Shown one piece after another: positions 58,371 to 64,000 of a DNA stretch of 64,000 nt. The position numbers were made by a program, and so were the translations under genes. This DNA comes from Micropterix aruncella. Its lineage: Eukaryota > Arthropoda > Insecta > Lepidoptera > Micropterigidae. The notes beneath the pieces are model-generated. The model searched no databases and was not told the origin of the DNA. It saw only the letters and a program-made list of their open reading frames with translations. The stretch covers positions 35,971,788 to 36,035,787 of the forward strand of contig OX155952.1 in NCBI GenBank assembly GCA_944548615.1, in the 5' to 3' direction. The number at the start of each line of letters is the position of its first letter. Within the stretch, counting starts at the first letter, position 1.

Positions 58371-58724
58371 TATATGTTTTATGTTTCCTTGAAAAGTGAA
58401 AGTATACAACGATTCTCGCATAAAATAATTAAAAAAAAATAAGATTCTACTAGAGGAGCATATTTTCAAAACTCAACACTAAGAGAAAGTTAGTAATAGA
58501 TTGTAGTCTCAAAGAAGTAGTTTATCAATAACCATTACAGTTACATACAAAATTATGGTTTCGGGTGAACGATATTTTTAAAGTTTAGTCGTCCTAAAAT
58601 CGCAGAGCCTACAAAACTTGAATAAACACTATAGTCGTTGTAGCAATTGAGGTATACGCGTAGAGGTGTTGTTATGGTTCGCGAGTTCAAAAAAGTACGC
58701 GATCCGATAGTTGGCTATTGGTGA
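58371..58724. other. No gene seen
   Basis: Unassigned. Confidence 0.4.
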
Positions 58725-59162
58725 ATGATATCCGTTGTAGGTCTGCGCGCAGCCGAGTCACGGCCAAGCTCACCTCTCGGCGGCGACTTGGCTTTTCAAT
58801 GTCTCTTCGGCACTCCGTACCTACTGCCTAGTCGGCAGGTACAAGGGACTCTCGACCGCGCTTCCTATACACGCGATACAGAAACATCGCCCACAAACGG
58901 CGTCCCGCCAGCAACAACAAACGGACTGCAAAAACCTGCACGACCACGACGTGGCGTATTTCGAGAAATATACCCTTGTTGCGACACCGACTTATCCAGC
59001 GCGGGGGTATCCAGTCAATTAGTATACCTAAAAAACCTCGACCTTGCAATACGTCATGTAGTTCCAATTTTACTATACCGGCCCAATGGAAAGTATTGTG
59101 AACGAGCTAAAACAAATGGTGATAAAGAAGGAAATATCCATTTTGACCCTACTGCCCCCTGA
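58725..59162 (+). CDS. Hypothetical open frame, 145 codons
   Basis: Starts MISVVGLRAAESRPSSPLGG and ends EGNIHFDPTAP. The stretch is clearly G+C-richer than its flanks, which is why it stays open, and a 79-codon minus frame overlaps it. It is rich in Arg, Pro, Ser and Thr, with no signal peptide, membrane segment or domain I recognise. A GT/GA microsatellite follows directly. It could be part of an unrecognised transposon or a short exon. Nothing supports expression. Confidence 0.2.
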   Translation: MISVVGLRAAESRPSSPLGGDLAFQCLFGTPYLLPSRQVQGTLDRASYTRDTETSPTNGVPPATTNGLQKPARPRRGVFREIYPCCDTDLSSAGVSSQLVYLKNLDLAIRHVVPILLYRPNGKYCERAKTNGDKEGNIHFDPTAP

Positions 59163-59190
59163 GACGATTAGAACCATTTCCAGACTGAAG

Positions 59191-59242
59191 TCTGTATGTG
59201 AGTCTGTGTGAGTGTCTGTGTGAGTGCGTCTGTGTGTGTATA

Positions 59243-59275
<33 letters not shown>

Positions 59276-59292
59276 ATGCATGTGTGTGTATT
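59191..59292. repeat. (GT)n/(GA)n compound microsatellite
   Basis: TGTGAGTCTGTGTGAG-type repeats, then GT and GA dinucleotides. Confidence 0.9.
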
Positions 59293-59700
59293 TCTACACA
59301 ATATCGTCGAAACGCTTCACCCGTTTGAGCTCAAATATGCTGTCATGGAGTTAAAAAAAGTGTAGCTGAAATCGGTCCATTATTATATAGATCCATTAGA
59401 TAAATGACTTATATAGTTAAATAATCCGTTAAAAGTGACCCAAAAAAAATACTATTTTCGAGTGGTAGAATACCTACTGAAAGCAAAGCCAGATAAAATG
59501 AATAAATAAATTAAACAATAAAATGAAATAAAATGCCACTTAATTTTTATGTGATATCAGAATAATATTTCGAAAATACAGACGTCAAAACGAACTTGAG
59601 GGCGTCGAATTGGATTTGTAAGATTTATTCTGTGGATTTACGATTTGACTTTATTCACTGACACTTAAAACTTTCATTTACTTATACCCTACTAGTTTCC
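59293..59700. other. No gene seen
   Basis: ATATCGTCGAAACGCTTCAC and AGCTGAAATCGGTCCATTAT resemble a non-LTR 3' end. Unassigned. Confidence 0.35.
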
Positions 59701-59708
59701 TACTAGGC

Positions 59709-60254
59709 ATGGTGGGCTATAACTCTCTTAAGTTGCGTAGAGAAATGCTCGCCATGGCCTACGTTTTCAAGCTGATTAGGGGAAGAGTTGATAATCCTAG
59801 CATGCTAGCGAAGGTTTGTCTCTTTGTCCCGGACAATTATAATCGTGCTCGCACTCATAATCTATTTGCGGAGCCGTCCTCGCGCACCAACCTAAGTCGA
59901 TGGAGTCTGCTTACACGAGCTTTGCGGCACATAAATGCGCTATGTTCGACAGCGCCAGACTTTGATATTTTTACAGCGAGACCGCATCTCTTCAAGGTGT
60001 GGGCATTGCGCTACTTGTTTATGGCAGAATAATATAAACTGTTTTCACTCTTATGTACTGTAAGTTTGTAAGTTTGTAAGTTTTTCTATTCTTAATGCCG
60101 GTATTTGTATTTAACGCTTATTTAAACATGTTATGTATATACTTGTAAGAATTCTATTATTTTTTTTATTTATGTGTATATTGCATATCAACGGATTGGT
60201 AGAAACTGTAATGTTGATTTGTTATGAAATAAATAAATAAATAAATAAATAAAT
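59709..60254 (+). pseudogene. LINE RT C-terminus with 3' UTR and (AAAT)n tail
   Basis: Frame 59709-60032 (107 codons) reads YNSLKLRREMLAMAYVFKLI, RGRVDNPSMLAKVCLFVPD and ALRHINALCSTAPDFDIF, the C-terminal block of CR1/jockey-type LINEs (SL--RR---L-FV-KLI-G-IDCP-LL). About 190 bp of 3' UTR follows and the element ends in (AAAT)n at 60227-60254. The RT core is absent, so this is a 5'-truncated insertion with an intact 3' end. Confidence 0.75.
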
Positions 60255-61365
60255 TTACTAATTTTAAGTATTTAGCTATTTTTAACATTTTTATTCTTTT
60301 GTTTATAAAAGATTTAATGTATTTTTTTTAAATTTTCAATTTAGTATTCATTAACAATAGTATATTCATTAACGAGAGGATATATGTAATTTTTATACAG
60401 TATTGAGCAAGCACATCCAAAATTAAATGTTTGCCTTATAACAGTACCCGGCCTGGTTAGGTAGCTTTACCATTGAACTATGAGATGTATCAATTTTCCA
60501 GTATTGACTTTTTGTGCAGAGTGCCATTGATTATATACACTATATAATCAAAGATATAGTACATAAGTTCCGAAATTGTATACCCACTTAACATATTTCC
60601 ATTACTACAACAAATAAAGAAATAACGCTTCTTTGGATATGCGCGTAAAAAATATGTTTTGATAATCAAAGACAAACGTTTTATAGTCTTAGAATCGATA
60701 CGACATGTAGAATGATTTGAAGTAATGCGTTTATTTATCGATCTTAGTAGCATCAATCTTAGAATAAATATAATTATCTCAACACGAATGTTATTAAAAC
60801 CTTCGGATTATGTTCACCCTTCGGACTACGTTACCTTCGGGTTATTTAAACGTAGATTATGTATCTGATGAATATTATGCACCGTTTAAGTCCGTTTTTA
60901 GTTACTGAATGAGACACCTAAAATAAACGGAATGCGTGCCAATGCATAATCGAAACCGTCATTCAGTGAGACACGTGACACTGAGATAAATCTCAGTGAG
61001 ATAAATTTATGTAAGATAAATCTCACCTAAGGAATGGAAAGCGACCTTAATCTGCAAATAAGAGATAAAAACTTCATTAGTCAACTATGTGTTATGTACA
61101 ATTTGAAATGCTTGAAATGAAATGAAATTTGAATTATAAATGATGTATGGAAGTTTAGGACTGTCATGGTAACTATTACTATAACAGGTATGTCATGGTA
61201 ACAACTACTATAACTGTCTAACAGATTTACTTAATTATAGGTAGGATTTTTTGATAAATCTTTACCGCTGGAAGTAGGACGCAATATAATTTAAGACATT
61301 TTGATAGAATTATATGAAGGTAGAATGAGGATATCAGGAACGTTCATGCTCCAGGCCGAGGTAAT
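60255..61365. other. A+T-rich DNA, no gene seen
   Basis: Short direct repeats such as GTCATGGTAAC at 61165 and 61193, and GATAAATCTCA near 60985-61025. Confidence 0.4.
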
Positions 61366-61440
61366 ATGATATCCACCTTATACGCTCTCGTGGAGTCCCA
61401 CCTGCGTTATGGCGTACTAATATGGGGATCAGCAATGGCT
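61366..61440 (+). pseudogene. LINE RT fragment
   Basis: STLYALVESHLRYGVLIWGS is the conserved YxxLVESHLRYGILxWG block of LINE RT thumbs. It matches the same block of the 33.9 kb copy, but only ~70 bp survives. Confidence 0.65.
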
Positions 61441-62095
61441 ATCTTCATTGTCTGGGGCCGCGGTAATAATGTCGGGAATACTTCCAAATACGGCATTATG
61501 TCCGTTTTTGGAAATATGAAGTATATGTAGGAAATATGAAGAGAACACAAGAATACAATGAAATATTTTTTGTTTCGGATAAGAATAAATAATAATATTC
61601 CACCTAATACTTAATCGCATGTTGATGTTTGGTTAGGTCATTGATTTTATACTATAAAATCAATGGTTAGGTATATCGATAGACACTGACTTGATCACAG
61701 TTTTGCGAAGTAAAATTTTCAAAACGCCTAGGTCAACCGATTTCAAAAGTTATTTCAGCTAATTTTCCACGAAATTCGTAAATATTTGTAAATAATCTGT
61801 ATTCCAAGTCACTGAATTAATGATCTACATTCATTTTCGGTCGGAAATTCGCCATCATTATCTAGATCCAAAATTTAAGGTGCACATGCCAGGAACAAGA
61901 AATCCATGCTTCTTCCCACTGATCTTAATGAATGGCATGGTTACCAAGTTGAAGAAAATGAAATTCAAATTTCTTTATAAATCTATAAAAGGTAAATTTA
62001 CTTTAATTACTGACCATCCTATCTAAGACTCGCCTGTAATAAGGTAGGTATGTAGGTAGTGTAGTTTACGTAATTTGCGGTATCATTTGTTTATA
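61441..62095. other. No gene seen
   Basis: Unassigned. Confidence 0.4.
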
Positions 62096-62184
62096 TACAT
62101 AGTATGTAATAAATTATGAAAGTAATATATTGGGCTTGTACACATAGTATGTAATAATAAATGAAAGTAATATATTGGGCTCGA
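62096..62184 (+). repeat. Short tandem duplication at the MITE H border
   Basis: ACATAGTATGTAATAAATTA..GTAATATATTGGGCT occurs at about 62096-62132 and again at 62138-62181. The first copy includes the first five bases of the MITE end (GGGCT). Confidence 0.75.
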
Positions 62185-63191
62185 TTGCGTTTCTTCGTGA
62201 ACTAAAATAGGAAGTTCCACCGAACGAGATAAAGCAGTACGTTAGAACGGAATATGAAATGAACTATCGTCGATTTTCCCGCACCAAAACTACCTGTCGA
62301 ACTTATAGACACCCGAATAAGTTTAAGATTTCGTGAATTTACGTAATTTTGCAGACGTGAATTTAAGGTTAAAATACTGTATTTCTATAAGTTTTATTGC
62401 ACAACATAAAAGATCATTTATATTATTGTCTAATGAGTGAGCTACTTTTTTGAAAATTATTATAGAATTTTGAATAATTGACCTTAAACCGGCGACTGTT
62501 TGTGAATTTTTGCTATAAGAGGTTTAGAATATAACATATTTACGAATCGTTTTGACATCTAAACGGTATGAAAAATTACAATGTATTGTTGTGAAAGTAC
62601 TCTATATAATAAGTGAATCACTTTTTACTACTTTCATATAAAATTGTTGATAAAAAAAATATTTAACTTTGTCAAATTTTTTAGAAAATGGACGAAGAAT
62701 TGCTTTTGATTTTGGCCTTTTAGAACTTTCGTTCATAAAATAAAAACAACAGAAATAAACTTTAGTTCAATATCAATCCATTTCCTCAAAAAAATGCAAA
62801 ACATTAATTAAAATTGGCAATAAAGTCTTTTAAAACAATCTAATTCTCGCGTTATGATACTCGCCTATGATACGATTCACGCCTCAAATCAGCTAGTCCC
62901 CGCCGAGCGCTTCCAAAGGGTGGACGTATCTCTTTGGCTCCAAAAATCCTACCTACCTATAGTTATATCATACCATTGATTATAGAGGTATCACGGCTCA
63001 CATCGATTTCGTACACGGCCTCTTAAACACATTTCTGGCGATGTTAGATTTAGCTGCTTTATATTCCGGTGGGTAGTTTTAATGCGGAAAAGTGACAACC
63101 GTTCATTTCACATTCAGCTCTAACATAGTGCTCTGTCTCGTTCTCATGAATTAATTTCCGGTTTTTGATCAAGAGAAACGCAATCGAGCCC
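62177..63191. mobile_element. Family H element, 1015-bp copy, 3-bp duplication
   Basis: Inverted ends GGGCTCGATTGCGTTTCTTC and the reverse complement of GAGAAACGCAATCGAGCCC. ATT is duplicated at 62174-62176 and 63192-63194. Both subterminal regions match the 301-bp copy (CAGTACGTTAGAACGGAATA at the left; GGTAGTTTTAATGC and AAAGTGACAACCGTTCATTT at the right). No transposase is seen inside. Confidence 0.85.
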
Positions 63192-63255
63192 ATTATATTC
63201 CTCTAGAATCTAGATTATAAAAACCTTATAAAATTTAAATATATACATACATATA

Positions 63256-63707
63256 GGGTGTTATTACTGCACGGGTTTTTTTTTCTGTGGGTGAATCAGT
63301 ACAACGAAGTAAGCAACTTTTAATTTAAAAAAAATAAAAAACTGCAAAAATAAATAAAATGTTTTATTTTTTATTTTTTTTTATTTGTTTTTTATTTTAT
63401 TTTATGATTAAATAGTATGAAAAGCTGTGATCACGATGCGCTATCTAGCGGTTGGTAAAATGACGCTGATATTGTTTATTTACGACTTATTACCTACCGC
63501 TAGATGGCGCAGCGCGCTCAAACGCTTCTCAAACCTTTATTTAACAATTAACTTCTTCAAAAATTTCAAATAAAAAAAAAACAAAATGAAATTTATTTCC
63601 CAAAAAAATTTTTTTTTTGTTTTTTTCCAATTTCTTTTATTAAAAGTGGCTTACCACGTTGTAGTGATTCACCCACAGAAAAAAAAGCCCGTGCAGTAAT
63701 AACACCC
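63256..63707. mobile_element. Hairpin MITE family M1, best-preserved copy
   Basis: Terminal inverted repeats GGGTGTTATTACTGCACGGG and the reverse complement of CCCGTGCAGTAATAACACCC, then CTGTGGGTGAATCAGTACAA / TTGTAGTGATTCACCCACAG. Central hairpin CTATCTAGCGGTTGGTAAAA...TACCTACCGCTAGATGGCGC. Flanks are TATACATA-rich. Confidence 0.9.
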
Positions 63708-64000
63708 CGTATACATATACATACACATATCCATAAATATGTATGTAAACATATCTGATCTACTTTATAGATAGATATTAAATAATACTATTTAGATTTG
63801 AAAATTCGTGCGTTATTGTATATATGTTATTAGTGCCACCGCTTTTTGTCGACCCATAGTCAAAAGCGACTTTGTTAGGTTTTTCTTTATCTAATCTAGT
63901 CCTAGATTAAATTCCTGCAGACAAAATACCATTTTGTTGAATAGTCGAGGAGCAATGTAAGAAAAAAGTTTCTGTGCAAAACTTGTTCTCCTTTTTGGGT
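63708..64000. other. No gene seen
   Basis: A+T-rich. Nothing recognised. Confidence 0.4.

Overview
This 64 kb window looks like insect nuclear DNA, most likely from a moth or butterfly. That is an inference from its style: A+T-rich sequence, a BEL/Pao LTR retrotransposon, CR1/jockey-like LINE relics, mariner relics, many short inverted-repeat elements and TTAGG-type motifs. I see no convincing host gene, rRNA, tRNA gene or CRISPR array. Nearly everything that can be recognised is mobile-element DNA of different ages, often nested.

The centrepiece (22296-30397) is a complete BEL/Pao retrotransposon of 8102 bp. Its two 1103-bp LTRs look identical by eye, and it is flanked by a 5-bp target-site duplication (GTCGG). 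It carries gag-protease (915 codons) and RT-RNase H-integrase (1032 codons) in two overlapping frames; the family normally uses one frame. The break lies at or near a CTTAGCA heptamer.

A second theme is an unclassified retroposon family, here called R668, with at least nine copies (1-712, 1899-1947, ~5022-5110, 11172-11839, 13857-14377, 14392-15113, 15128-15776, ~21700-22105, 42271-42689). Several copies have 9-14 bp target duplications and share one 3' end. One copy is only 49 bp long, two were inserted at the same target, and one has gained a striking double palindrome.

DNA-transposon-like families occupy much of the right half. One has 8-bp target duplications and 15-bp subterminal repeat arrays (35486-36423, 44154-44564). 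One is Mutator-like with a 10-bp duplication (45993-46259). One has 3-bp duplications (49498-49798, 62177-63191). Others are a hairpin-centred MITE family near 41.0, 47.7, 51.2, 53.7 and 63.3 kb (M1), a foldback family near 2.5, 17.1 and 38.4 kb (M2), a piggyBac-like family with TGCTTGTCAAGCA motifs (M4: 6060-7338, 18457-18733) and a CAGTATACC-ended family near 48, 57 and 58 kb (M8).

Broken LINE reverse-transcriptase ends occur at about 0.8, 3.1, 4.0, 16.4, 32.8, 33.9-34.8, 38.7, 48.2, 59.8 and 61.4 kb. Mariner transposase relics occur at 8.7 and 19.4 kb. Microsatellites include a 706-bp (TA)n tract. The DNA between these is A+T-rich with no gene I can support. Exons of host genes too short or too lineage-specific to recognise by eye cannot be excluded.
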